A stretch of DNA of 64,000 bases, from the NCBI GenBank assembly GCA_033297075.1, contig MU858055.1:481445-545444 (forward strand), read 5' to 3'. Positions 32,072 through 44,093 of this stretch are shown piece after piece (position 1 is the first letter of the stretch; each line of letters opens with the position of its first letter). Origin of the DNA: Rhypophila decipiens (lineage: Eukaryota > Ascomycota > Sordariomycetes > Sordariales > Naviculisporaceae). The notes below the pieces were generated by a model, which was given only the letters and a program-made list of their open reading frames with translations, was not told the origin of the DNA and did not search any database. Position numbers and translations under genes: made by a program.

Positions 32072-35000
32072 GTTTTCCTTCCTCTGATGGGCCAACCTTC
32101 CTTACAGAGTTTGCCTTGGCGTTGGTCGACCGAGGATATCTTCCCCAGACCCGAAGTAGAAGGAGAGCGAAATTTTTTTTTTTTTGACCAGGTGTCGCTG
32201 CTTCAGTTCAGCCGTCATGCGAACCATGAAGCGGTCAACAGTTTTCGGTGTTGAAGATGTCGTTTGAGTGGACCAAGATAACAAAATCGATGCAGGTGGA
32301 AAATTTTTCCTTATGCCTTCCTTGGCCGGATATCAATTCCCATGCGTATTACACCGACTTCTGTGTGAGATGAAAAATTTTCTGCTCCTTCGCGAGCAAT
32401 GTTCAACCTCAACTGCGATGGCAAATTGGCGACGATAATATCGGCCGTCGAATAACGGACATCAATTATTACTACACCGGGAGGTTGTCGAGAAAGGCGG
32501 TCAACAGGATGATCTCCCCAATGGGAAAACGCGCCCGCGAAATCTCTTCTCGCGAAAGCACTTCTTCCAGCCATGGTGAGGCACGACAGGCTAGCTGCAG
32601 AAAACCTACATGAAGCGTCCTGCAACTGCTGCAAGAGAGTGGACTTTGTGGAGAAAGGGGGATCGCCCAGTTGGACATGATTGAACTGATAATGGGTTAT
32701 CGCGATCAAGCGTGGCAGGAAGGGACGCCAGCACGACTTATCAGATGGCCATTAAGGTTCATGGCCACGGCATCACGATTGGATTGGCAGGCACGCCCGG
32801 AGGAAGGTATCCCCAAGGGACCCTTGCGGTTAGTGTCTCGATTGTCAACTGTGCTCTTGTCGCAGTTGTCGCTTCCTTCGCTTCCTTCCTTCTCAAGCGA
32901 CAACTTCCAAAGCCCTCTGCGATGGGACTCGACGAATCGTCCCAAGTTCAACAAAACAGTGCACCGGCGGACGCAGACGCAGACAAAAAAAGACCGCGAT
33001 CTGGGCGGGACCTGGATAGCTGCAGGCCGGCACAGTCCTAACCTCTGAGAGCACCCGCATGCAGCGGTAAAATCTGCTGACGTTCATGCATCAACCATGG
33101 TCCCATCGTGTCAGAGAGAGCGCAACGAGAGGTGAGACCTGGCTTGCATCTGGACCTGCAAACATCGAATTTCCCCCCTTTCGGCATTGGACTTGGAGAT
33201 TTGTCCATGATGTCCCACTGTGACAAGTGACACATTATGAAGCACCGCCATGGCAACGGGCAGAACCCCGTATGAGCGAATCGTAGAAGAGGAATGCGGA
33301 TGATCATCGGAAGCCGCAGCAAAGTGCCTGTGTTGGTGGGTGGAAAACCTGAAAAGCCACACACCATCATCACCGTTGCCGTGGCTAGAACTGTTTATAC
33401 CAGGCCAATCAGAGGAAACAGAGACGGTGGGTGTCATTCGTTGAATCGCGCTTTTCCATTTCACTGTCACTGTCCAGGTGAGGGTGTGGTGTCGCAAAAC
33501 CTGCCCGTCGAGATTTCTTGTGGACCTCGATGAAAAAGAGACTTCTTACTAATCATGCTCGACGAAACAATATCCCGATCCCTTTATTCATGCGTGACAA
33601 CGGGTCTGACCAGTCAGCAGCGGAAACGATGGCATCGAAGAGTGTTTCAAATAGGGCAAGGAAACGTATCATGACACCTACGGTACAGTAAACAATCTGT
33701 GTCAAGAGGTAAACAGTATCGGACATTTTTTTTAAACGACAAAATGGCCATCTCCAGATTAAATCGATACACCGTCTCTTCTTGCGAAACAGAAACATCA
33801 CTCTCGACCCTTGATCAATCACTCGGCTAGCACCAGGTTCTGCACTGTACGTCACAGGAGATATCTAATAATCCCACCCTCCCCGTCGTGAGGATCTTGC
33901 ATACCGATAACAGGACGATAAACAACTCCAAGCACACACAGTCCCGCTTAAACTACCACGGGCTAATCTCGAGAACGAAGGGCAGAGGGTAGGGTATGAT
34001 GATAGTGAATGTAAATCCAATCTAAAAGCTAATTTATCCGATGTAATGGTCTTGGGGAGATGGGAGCTTACCGCTATCCCACCTCCCTAATCCTATATAT
34101 TTGCTGCGACGCCGAGAGCAAAATACCCCAAGCGAAAGGGGGGTCACATTGCATCATACTCACAGACCTCACCTGCCTTGTTCTTGCGTGCTTGCTCGTG
34201 GCCTTGCGGTCTTGTTTGGTCTGAACTAAAATAAAGGGTCCGTCGGTATTAAACGTCCTTGTATATGGTGCCATGTCTATGGAACTACCACGGAGCGGGA
34301 CCGGCATTTGTTCTCGGTGGATTTTGATGAACTTGGTATTGGTACACGTGTAGTGTAGTATGGGATGGTACTCCTGATGATGATGTCTTTGCCTCTTGTC
34401 CACTCTGAGAAATTCCGGTATTCTGTGATCGGTATCCTTAGATGGTACACGTAAGATGTGTACAAGTAGGTATATCGGAGGGCACGTACGGGTAGATGCC
34501 GAATCGCGGGGTAGGTAGCCCAAGTCAAGTCTGACGACAATCTCAAGATCAACATATTGCGTGTTCCGGATATCATGCGCTACCATGTTCGATAAGATCT
34601 TCCTTTTTCCTCAAGGTGGAATAGTAACGATCTCAAGGCTTCGTAGTCGGACAAACCCCGGACTGATCTCCAGGTTTCTGAATCGGCGCCGGTTCTCTCG
34701 GCGAAAGCGCTCGGATCATATCAGACTCTTGGTCCTACCACCGATTTAAAGACCTCAGTTGAACAACATGCTCTACTAACGCAGCTGCTAAATAAGCTCT
34801 TGCACGTAGCTTCTCTAAAACAAGCGCTACTACGAGAGACAGTTCAAGCGTGGTTTATCATCAAGCCCCACTGACCGCTTATCGCAAGATATGCTGCTCT
34901 CGAGAGAACCAAACATTGTTCCGGCGAACTGGTTTACCTATCCCCTTCAGATTTCTTGATAGTGCGACGGGATCTTCCTGACAGATTGGTCCCGATAACG

Positions 35001-38000
35001 GATATCTCCCATCCACACTCCGTACCCGTCAAAGAAAAGGTGTCACACGGGCAACTTGGAAACCGACGGCGGGGACGCGGGGTTGTGCAAGTGCTCAGTA
35101 TCAGGTCAGTGGCTTGCTTCCACGGCGGTTTCCAGGTCTTCTGGAATCTAGAATGATGTCTTTTATGTTTATTCTCTTATGGACTGTTCGCCCATGAGGC
35201 TGCATAGGTACTGGTAGATCGAAACGGCAAAACGGCGATGAATATATGTAGAATGAATTGCGTGCTTTGACGGCGGGCTGGTTTTCGCCTTCTAGATCCC
35301 TAATGATGTCTTATGATCCCCATTCATCCATTCCGTCGAGTCCGTTCAGTTCGAAACAATAGGACCCTGATGATCTAATGCTAGCCTCAAGCCAGGTAGA
35401 GACAAGTTTCTGATACCGTCTTGCCAGTCGTCGATCCCAAATACGTGCTCGAGCTGTGTTGACGGCATGGCATTCCTGCCATGGGCGACGGACCAACAAC
35501 CCCGCCACGCCAAATCGATCAAGATCATGGCATCAACGAGAGTGTGGGGAAGAACTGTTGTGTTGTTTGTTTCTGGTTGGAACGACCAAGGAACGCCAAA
35601 ACACTCACTTGATACACTTTAACATCTTCCTAGCGTTGATAAACAACACCAGAGAACTTGTGCAATCGAGGCTAGATATGTGGCATGTGTCGTACTAGTA
35701 GTAGGAGAGGCTGGTGATGATGATGGTACGGATACATCGGCCTTCTATTTATCTACTATACTGCTTGGAAGGATGCTACCGCGATAAAAGCATTGCGCTA
35801 GATACCGGTAGTTCGCAATGATCTCGAGCCAAACTTGGTAGCTTGCGCATGTCATCACTATCTCCTGCCTTGGACCGATAGATTTTCTACATGTATCTCT
35901 CTTTATCGTCGTCTCATACTGTTGCTCGTCAAATGATAAGAAAACAAGAAAGACGTGGAGGAGACGGAGCTTTGTTGATGATCATCAATCTTCCCGCATC
36001 ATCCCGTAACATCAAAGGCTAATGGAACCGATTCCCAGATGTTCCATCTATGGCATCCGTAACCGCTGAGGATTTGAAACGTTGACGATGATGATAGGTG
36101 CAAGGCAATTTCGCTATACGGCGTGGTCAATCGGTAGCTGTCATCCGGAAGCTCTCCTTACCTATCAATTTGATGATCGAGGAATGAGCTTTGGTCCCCT
36201 AATTTTTGTCAGATTCTGGGGAAGGACAAGCAGACAGGAGGCAAGCATGGCAGGCGGTTACTATTTTAGCTGCCAAGCACGCAACCGTGGCTAGGAGCAG
36301 CCCAGCCCACCATCTTATTCAAGCCACCTTTCCGGTCCAAGTGAGCTCTTACTAACAGAATCTCACCAAAGTGGAATGCAATTCTGTTATAAATGAGGAC
36401 AAGACTTTTAGAGACGCTAAAGTGCCGGGGCTTGCAGGAACGAATGAGATGGCCGGGTGGCCGGATGCAGCTGGACAGGAGTGCATTGCCCAAAAAGCGG
36501 GTCTCTCCGGTCTCTCGCTTCTCGTGATGTCAGGCGCGAGGAAGGAAGGAAGAGACGGGAAGCAGTGTGCGAGACCTCAACAGGTGAAACAAGAAGACGC
36601 TGGAACAGTCTCGCACACACTGTGAACCCTTTGTGTACCACTGTGCGCAGTCCGTACGGTCCCGGGACTGCTGGGAAGTTGCCTGTGTTCAACTGTTCAT
36701 GATACGGTGCTGTTGATGCACTCTCCCATTGATCTCAATCCGTTGACGATGGCAGGATGGAGCCATTCTCCATCGTTCCCTCACACGACATAGTCACGGG
36801 CCGCCTGATGCCATCGGGCTTGCGGGTGGTGAATGACTATTCTGGTGGACCTTAGTTAAAAAGAACCGGCACCCTTTGTTAGTCACAAACTGCTCCCTCT
36901 TGTTGGAGAAGGCCGTTGATGAAAGAGAGGAAGAAGTTGATGCCATTATCAATGAGTGACTGCACTGCCAGGATTGCAAGGAATAATCCGCACTGTCCAC
37001 GGCGTATTCGTACACGTGTACTGTACGGTATCCGTATCGTGGTGACTTTCGTCGACAGCTGCTGGACCACGCGACGCTGTCGAGACCTGGCCTTGTCCAA
37101 ATTGAGGGTAGTCGAGTGGGGCATAGGCCTAAGAATGGTCAGTGACCCTAGCGACAATGAACGTGGCTTCCCGATCAGCCACTGGCAAGTGGACAGCAGA
37201 CACCCGGGAGCGAGCGACTGGCCAGAGCAGCAGATGAAGATGCAGAGATACCCAACTCCCAAGTCTCTTGTTGTTGTTTTGTTGGTGCAAGAGGTACGGA
37301 CACGACACAAGATGGCGGTGTAGCTCCTAACCAGCCAATTTGTGATCAACAGGGATTCTGAATGGCTCCAGGCGGCTGCGAGGTACAGTACACGGTGCAG
37401 GAAGTTGCAGGAAACGGGATGGACCCCAACGCGTTCAATTTTGATGAAAGAGAGCGAATGGCAGTTTTGGGCAGCGCGACTTGAAATCGACCAGCCAGCT
37501 GGCGACCAAGCGACCAAAGCCAAGTCACCACAAGCAAGCGAGGTTATGTACGGAGTACCTCCGGAGTCTCGAGGAAGATGTAACGTGCACAGTATGAACA
37601 AGCAACGCTAGAGAACAAGCACGCTGAAATTAACTGAGCGGTGTGTCGAGCTGGCACTGTCCAGATTTCCAGAATTTGCTGCGTGGCAGCACCTGTGGAA
37701 TGCCATTCGTCATTTTGAATGGATGCCAATGCAGGCACTACAGGACAGTGCCTTAAGCAAACAGGGACACGTTGCATAACGCTGTGAGTCCACGGCAATC
37801 ACCCAGTGCCTGCCGTCTCCCTTCTGGACCCCTCCTGCTTCCGCGCTTTCCCTAGGTCGGCCTCGCCTCGACGATCACCCCATGCCGTTTTCGCTCTTCC
37901 CCTTGCACACACACCAAAATGAAAGGAGTACTCCGTGCCGCTGCACAGTGCCAATTGCTGCTCGTCACAGAAACAGGGCCATTCCTCATTCGACCTCTCA

Positions 38001-39744
38001 GCCCACCACCATTTCCTTGGTGTGTTCCCAGTTCCCACCAGCGCTGGCTGGCTCGCCTGATGACACCCTGCCCAGACTTGCCAGTGACAGTCCTTACCTC
38101 AGCGTTTCCGTCCGTTTCCATTGTGAGAGCGAGGTCACTGGACGTAACTGGGAGCGTCGCTCGCCCTCGCTGCGCTTCCACTCGCTGCCTGCATCTTCCA
38201 TCATGGTTCCTCATCAAATCCGTTCCAGTCCGCCCAGTCACAGTCGCTGTCAAGGTCCTTGCTAGCTCGCTCCCCCAATTCCTATCATTCCCACCCACGA
38301 CCCTCCGACCCCATCCCCTCTCTCTCGTGTCCTCCACCGCCTCTTTCGTTGACACTTTACAACCGTCCATCCCGTCCCATCTTCTTCTCCGTCCATCCAT
38401 CTCCTTTCCTCCCTCACACCGTACGCTATAATACTACTCGTCCGTCGTTGTCGTGGTCCCTCTTCCGTCAGTTGTTGTGCTAGCTATTGTCTCTTGCATC
38501 CTCATCCACCGGTTCGTTACTTTTTGACTAAAGCTATCGAACGATACCAACAAGCATCGCTCCTCCAAAACAAACAAACAAATCAAGAGACAATTGCAAC
38601 CGAGCGACTCGCCCGCCAATTCCACCTACTGGCCCTCTGCGCTCTCTGCCAACACAGCTATTCCTGTAGCTCCTACCCAACGCAAAAGACCACACGACAC
38701 AGCGACTTATAAGCCCGACGACCAAAGCCAAAGCTTCGCATCGTAACAGAGGAAAACAAGGCCAGGCAAACAAAGCGACATCGCAATTCCAACTGCTTTG
38801 ATTACAAGCTCAGTCGAGATAACAAGACTCCATCCTCGTGCCTGCCCAGCCCAGCATCTGCTGTCGCCACGCAATCCGGCTCCACTACTTGTGAATCACG
38901 CGAATTCGGTCTGCTGAACAAGGGGGTTGAAGAGTCATCTCTTCGCCTACCTGTTCCTTGAAGAAGCTCCCCTCCCGCATGTTTACAACGACGAACTGCC
39001 AGGTGTTATTATAGCTGCTGCCCTCTTTTGGTATCGCTGTCTGTCACCTGGTCACCCCGTCCGCACTCAACCTCGCCGTCCCCGGCCTCCTCCCCTCCAG
39101 CCATCTGGCCGGTCCCTTTTCGACGATTGCTTTGGCGGCTTCGACTCATACACAAGCTCTCGACCATTCAAACGAAACGAACCAATCTCAATTGCTAGGA
39201 CCTGTCCCGTGTTGCTAGACAGCTCCGCACCACAGCATCTCCCATCAACCAAGCATCGTCAACACCAAGTCATTGCCCCCGGCATCGACAAACTACTTAT
39301 CGTCACTCACTTTGATACCGATATCGTCCCTCGTACCGATGTCATAACCGAGCTTTCCTTTGTTTTCTCTTTCACCCGCTTCCTTCACGACTCTTCTCGA
39401 CATCTTGTTTCTTTTGTTTTCCGAGTATTCGAAATACCCGCCTCTATGAGCCTCAGACAGTGAACGACTTGGAGTTACTTTTGTTTTCTTTTGCGACCTC
39501 GATTCTCCTTGTACATCCTTCAACCTCGTCGGTCGACTCCCGGCTCGATATTTCCTTCCACCATTCGCCTTCGCCCAATTGTACAGAATCGAAAACGTTG
39601 TCTCGATAAGACCGGACCTGATCGACATAGATTGGTTTGGGGAGTAAGAAAATTTGTTTGGGACTGTACCATCAACCACTCGATCCGACTACCCCTCTAC
39701 TATACCTAATTCCCGAGCTTTCGCCAGCTCCAAACTCAGACGCA
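32072..39744. other. Gene-poor region (7.7 kb) upstream of UTR4 and the Ran1-like kinase
   Basis: The longest stretch without a supported gene. It contains a T-run near 32177-32191, a Leu-rich open segment without start codon at about 34641-34874, and TACGGA-type short palindromes near 36650-37560. From about 37850 to 39744 it is pyrimidine-rich and likely includes the kinase 5' leader. Open frames at 32311-32709 (-), 37919-38431 (+) and 38927-39463 (+) show no recognisable domain. Confidence 0.45.
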
Positions 39745-41874
39745 ATGGAATGCCTTCGCAACCACTTCCAGACCGGTGTGCTCATTGGTGGGCGCTACCA
39801 AACAATCTCCCCTCTCAACCATGGCTCCTTCGGCATGGTCTTCATGGCCCAGGATGTCAGGACAAACCAGACTGTTGCTGTCAAGTGCTTGACTAAGAAA
39901 TCGGCTGCCGGCAACTACAACTTCGACTCCGACTTTGCCATTGACGAAAAGTCCGAGGAGCTCATCCTCCACCGACGCCTGGGAGAGCACCCAAACATTG
40001 TCAACCTGCTCGACTCTTTCGAGACTGACGCACACATTTATCTCGTTCTCGAGTTCTGCCCACGCGGTGATCTCTACGAGGCCATCCGGATCGGCCATGG
40101 CCCCTTGGAGACGGAGCATGTCAGGCGCTTCATGCTGGAACTTGTTGATGCTGTGGCCCACAGTCACTCCAAGGGTGTCTACCACCGTGACATCAAGCCC
40201 GAAAACATCTTCCTCACCCAGTCTGGATCTGTCAAGCTTGGTGACTTCGGGCTAGCTACCACGGAGACGTGGACTTACGAGACCACTGTTGGGAGCGACC
40301 GCTACATGTCACCCGAGCAGTATGACTCGGCTGGGGCTGGATACTCGCCCGCTCAAGCCGACATCTGGGCCATTGGTGTCTGCCTGTTGAATATTCTCTT
40401 CGGGAAGAACCCCTTCACCACTCCTACCGAGTCGGACCCGATTTTCTTGGATTTCTCCCGTGACAAGCAGTCACTGTTCGATGTCTTCCCCTCCATGTCT
40501 CAGGATACGTACGAAGTCATCGTTGAATGCATGAACTTGGATCCCCGAAAGCGTTCCCTGGTTGGGGCCCGCAACGCTCTCCTCCGCGTCGTCAGCTTCA
40601 CCACTCTCGACGAGGCCCTCGATGACTTTTGCTCTGCCGATCGACGTGTCATTGCTAGCTCGAACCGTGAGCCTCTCCGCACGCCTTCGATTCAAAGCCC
40701 CATGCTTGATACCGGCGCCTTCCCGTGGGCCAAGGCCCTTCAAGCAAGCCCTCATAAGCCCATGCGACAGCTTAGTGCCATCCCAGACGACGAGAGCTAC
40801 TCCGAGGACCTCTTCTCCAAGTCGGGAACCACGACGGACTGGTTGTCTGGCAGCGCTCAGACCCCCTCCATCTCGTCGATCCTGGATTCCAGCCTGGGTG
40901 CTTCCATTCAGTCTTTCAATATCGGGGCAAAGCCCAAGATGTTGTCGAGAGGCCTTGGTCGTGCTCCTCAGGTGGCCGGATCTCTTCCGATCACCATGTC
41001 CAAGCCCCGGAATCAGTCCTCCATGTCGCTCATCTTCGGCAAGAAGGATGCTGTGTCTAAGAGCTGGAGCGACTTGTGGGATGAGGAGAACGAGGAGGAG
41101 CAACACGATCAAGACATGCAGGCGTTGAAGGAGATGAACTCGAGGACTTGGAGCCACGAGAGCAAGCATGGCTTGTTCCCCATTGACGACGACGAAGACA
41201 ACACCCCCCGCCTGGGCCTTTCGCCAGCCACCAAGTCGGCGAGCCTGTATGCCGAGAAGGAGATTCCATCCATTGACATGGCGCTCGGACCGAACAACAT
41301 TGACGATGACTTGGCTGCGGATGGCTTCTTCTTCCAAGATGCCCCCGTGGTTCAGGAGCCGTCCCCAATTACGACGCCTTACTCGCCTCCCTCAAAGCGC
41401 AGCGGTATGGACAAGTGGGCCGCTCTTGGTGAGCGTCGCCGGGCCTACACTGGGAGCTCGCCGCCGAAGGCTTCGGTAGTTGAGATCCAGGCGGATCGTC
41501 GAAACAAGAACAGCCCGATCACTGCCAGTTCTTTGGGCAGTGGACACCTGGGCTCGGACTTGTATGGCAACTCGCACCACAACACTTATTCTTTCATCAA
41601 TAACCACCACTCCCCTCATCAAAATCATCATCATGTTGCCACCAATGGGAAATGGATCCAACATGTCAACAAAGAACGCCCCAAGGAATGCCCTTGGAGC
41701 AAGAGTCGAGAACGAGATTGGAATTTCGACTGGCGCAAGGAGAATCGACATCACTTGGATAGTGATGCCGAGTGGGTTGGTGGCTGGCATGAGCCTCGCT
41801 CTCAGGAGCTGGGTCATTCGCGTGTCAGTCAACCACTTGTAGTTGGGCTATCGTCTTCTTTCTTCCACCACTGA
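39745..41874 (+). CDS. Serine/threonine protein kinase, Ran1/Ksp1-like
   Basis: Single exon, 709 residues: an N-terminal kinase domain (about 18-300) and a long disordered tail. Catalytic elements: Gly loop LNHGSFGMVF (first Gly replaced), K47 in VAVKCLTK, E103 hinge region LVLEFCPRGDLYEAI, catalytic loop YHRDIKPEN with D149, and D167 in LGDFGLATT, then GSDRYMSPEQY and ADIWAIGVCLLN. This arrangement resembles the fungal Ran1/Pat1, Ksp1 and Vhs1 group that controls growth and the switch to meiosis or filamentation. The tail has Ser/Pro-rich, acidic and His-rich segments and ends near a Trp-rich patch (EWVGGWHEP). ATG at 39745 is chosen because it opens directly onto the domain; the frame is open upstream to 39637 in what looks like leader sequence. 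Confidence 0.85.
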   Translation: MECLRNHFQTGVLIGGRYQTISPLNHGSFGMVFMAQDVRTNQTVAVKCLTKKSAAGNYNFDSDFAIDEKSEELILHRRLGEHPNIVNLLDSFETDAHIYLVLEFCPRGDLYEAIRIGHGPLETEHVRRFMLELVDAVAHSHSKGVYHRDIKPENIFLTQSGSVKLGDFGLATTETWTYETTVGSDRYMSPEQYDSAGAGYSPAQADIWAIGVCLLNILFGKNPFTTPTESDPIFLDFSRDKQSLFDVFPSMSQDTYEVIVECMNLDPRKRSLVGARNALLRVVSFTTLDEALDDFCSADRRVIASSNREPLRTPSIQSPMLDTGAFPWAKALQASPHKPMRQLSAIPDDESYSEDLFSKSGTTTDWLSGSAQTPSISSILDSSLGASIQSFNIGAKPKMLSRGLGRAPQVAGSLPITMSKPRNQSSMSLIFGKKDAVSKSWSDLWDEENEEEQHDQDMQALKEMNSRTWSHESKHGLFPIDDDEDNTPRLGLSPATKSASLYAEKEIPSIDMALGPNNIDDDLAADGFFFQDAPVVQEPSPITTPYSPPSKRSGMDKWAALGERRRAYTGSSPPKASVVEIQADRRNKNSPITASSLGSGHLGSDLYGNSHHNTYSFINNHHSPHQNHHHVATNGKWIQHVNKERPKECPWSKSRERDWNFDWRKENRHHLDSDAEWVGGWHEPRSQELGHSRVSQPLVVGLSSSFFHH

Positions 41875-42737
41875 GTACCAAAACGTCCACCTGGACGTGG
41901 GAATATGCTGTCCTCTGCCGGTTTCTTCACCTTTTGCCCTTTTTTTTATTCTTCTTTGCATTGGGTTTTTGTTTCGTTCTTATGGTGCCTTTCGGACCAA
42001 AGCCATCATATTTATATATAAACACATCTGAAAGGTTACATAGCATAGCATTGGGGTCTTTTCTTCTTTTCTTTTTCTAGAATGAACGAAAATGGGGCTT
42101 CACTCGATGAAAGCCACCAAATGACACAAGGGAGAAACTGGACACTGGGATCCTGGGTTTTTTTTGGGTATCGGCATTTTCGATGTCTTTTTCTTCTTTG
42201 ATCTACTTTTTTTTATTACCCATTATTATTACAAGACTGGATGATGAACCGGCATAGCATCAAAAACCTCAAGGGTACAGCATTATTTTACTCAGCATCA
42301 GGACGTGGATGGAAGATTTCGATTTGGGCCTCCAACTCGCTTTCTGTGTATTAGATAGATTAGATTGGTATTTTTGGACTTGAACTTGCGGGCTGCTCAT
42401 TGTAGCTCTGCTTGGTTTGGGGAGGAGGAATTAGTCTAGACAATACCAGAAGTTACCCACTCGAAAACTGCTCTCTCTATAACCTGCTCAGTGATGATTT
42501 GTGGTGAAGGGTGGTCAAGGTTGATGCTGGTGAAGGCTATGGATACGATTTTGGGGCATGTTAAAGACGCCAGAAGAATATTTCAGCTTGGTTCTCTTTA
42601 TCCTACACTGCTGCTGCAAGGTGACTTGTTTAATGTTTAATACGCCCATTGACGTATCCCGAACTGCTACAGGATGCCTTGTTGATATGCTGATTGGCAT
42701 TCTCTCCGTGGCGATTCAAGTCCCTGAACCGAGTTCT
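41875..42737. other. Intergenic between convergent kinase and APH-like genes
   Basis: 863 bp with T-rich tracts (41940-41960, 42160-42240). No gene supported; presumably two 3' UTRs. Confidence 0.5.
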
Positions 42738-44093
42738 TCAGTTCTTCAATCTGTCTCCCCGCTCGTGCAGACCCAAATGTATGTCCAATCTCTGAATCTC
42801 CTCGTCGTCTATGCCCTCACAAACGACGCGATCCAGCCGACCATCGTCAAAGGCTATCCCGTGCCAGAGGAGAATCCCCAGTGTACGAGCGAGTCTGACT
42901 GTTTCTAAGAGGTTGTCATCTGTCGTTGTTGTGTGTAGAAATGCCTTGGAGTTAATCTCTGCTCCTCGTATTCTCGCCTCAAGCTCGGTCCAGAATAGAG
43001 AGCGGAGGGTTTCGGCTTCGGAAAAGTAGGTGAATTTACTTGCTGGGGGTGGGTATTTCTTGCCGTTGGTGTCGAGTTTCGATGCCGTTTTGGGCGGTGG
43101 TGGTGTTGTCGTTGGATCATCGGTCTCGTTGACGACGGGTATGATGATGGGGAGTTGAACGCCTAGAAATTCTTCTAGGCCGTAGATTCCCACGCCAAAG
43201 GGCAGGTACTCTGCTTCTGCCCAGTCGATGAGACCACGGATGAATGGAAGTGGGTCATCATTGTTCTTGTTGGTTGGTTGTTGTGACGATGATGAGCAGT
43301 TGTTGCAGCTCGAGTATCTGTGCTGTTGCTTGGACGAGCAAAAGTCTATAATGACATTGCTCGGGACGAGGTCACCATGGGTCAGCACCCAGGGAAGAGC
43401 CTCGATCTTGGGCAGGGCCTCTAGGGTTTTATCCACTGTCGGACGAAACCTTATGGGCAGCTCTCGCTGCATCATCTCGAGACGATGCCGAATTGTGCTG
43501 CCGACTCGTCCTTTGGGGACTGCATGGGAATGGCGAGGGTGGTGAGGCGAGGCTAGAAGGCCTCGGGAGATGATGCCGGCAAAGGACTTGACGAGTGATT
43601 CTCGGTCATGGTATTGGCATTGTGGTGTGTTGTAGAACTCTGCCAGGGACATTCCTTGGATCCGGGACTGAGAGTAGACCAAGAGTGAAGGGTCTGGTGT
43701 CCTCTTCCCATGATGACCCAGGTCGTGATTCTGAGGAGAGTTTGTTGATGTTGGTGAAGAGTCTAGGCACCTTATCAACTCGGTCACGGCAACGAGCTCT
43801 CCGTATATCTCCCTGGCTGCATTGATGATATCCAAGTCGAGCTTGTGTGTCAATGAACGAAACTGCACAATCGTATCTGGCCTCGGGTCGAGAAATAGCG
43901 TATATGAGCAGAACCCCTGGTTCGGTGCCTCCCGGATGTCATGGTCATTGATCTTGATGTCCTCGTTGGAGTAGTGGGTTTTGATCAAGTCCCAGCACAA
44001 TTTCCGAACTTCAATGGTCGGTAGCCCAAGACGAGAGAAGAAATCACTTGTGTCCTTGTTCCCAGTACCGTTTGGCGTTTGTTGTCGAAACAT
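42738..44093 (-). CDS. APH-fold phosphotransferase-like protein
   Basis: Single exon, 451 residues, with the aminoglycoside-phosphotransferase/choline-kinase fold common in fungal genomes. Active-site motifs: HGDLVPSNVIID with D241 and N246, and the Mg-binding IDWAEAEYLPFGVGIYGLEE with D290. Between them is a low-complexity insert rich in Ser, Gln and Asn (about 251-282). A second Thr/Pro-rich insert lies after the Mg loop. Substrate is unknown; in fungi these proteins are seldom characterised, and antibiotic resistance should not be assumed. ATG at 44093 (MFRQQTPNG) is the first real ATG; the frame remains open to 44198 without one. Confidence 0.82.
   Translation of the reverse strand: MFRQQTPNGTGNKDTSDFFSRLGLPTIEVRKLCWDLIKTHYSNEDIKINDHDIREAPNQGFCSYTLFLDPRPDTIVQFRSLTHKLDLDIINAAREIYGELVAVTELIRCLDSSPTSTNSPQNHDLGHHGKRTPDPSLLVYSQSRIQGMSLAEFYNTPQCQYHDRESLVKSFAGIISRGLLASPHHPRHSHAVPKGRVGSTIRHRLEMMQRELPIRFRPTVDKTLEALPKIEALPWVLTHGDLVPSNVIIDFCSSKQQHRYSSCNNCSSSSQQPTNKNNDDPLPFIRGLIDWAEAEYLPFGVGIYGLEEFLGVQLPIIIPVVNETDDPTTTPPPPKTASKLDTNGKKYPPPASKFTYFSEAETLRSLFWTELEARIRGAEINSKAFLHTTTTDDNLLETVRLARTLGILLWHGIAFDDGRLDRVVCEGIDDEEIQRLDIHLGLHERGDRLKN

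Noticed and set aside
32311..32709. 132-codon minus-strand open frame upstream of UTR4
   Set aside because: No domain recognised and no supporting splice or promoter signal; kept out for lack of evidence, though it could be an orphan gene.
34740..34800. tRNA-like sequence on the minus strand (TAGTAGAGC-like A box)
   Set aside because: D-stem does not pair and no B box follows at the right distance.
38927..39463. 178-codon frame in the kinase leader
   Set aside because: Follows pyrimidine-rich composition; no motif. More likely leader sequence than a gene.
40471..41337. 288-codon open frame antisense to the kinase
   Set aside because: Lies wholly within a conserved kinase gene and has no recognisable motif; a shadow caused by GC-rich codon use.
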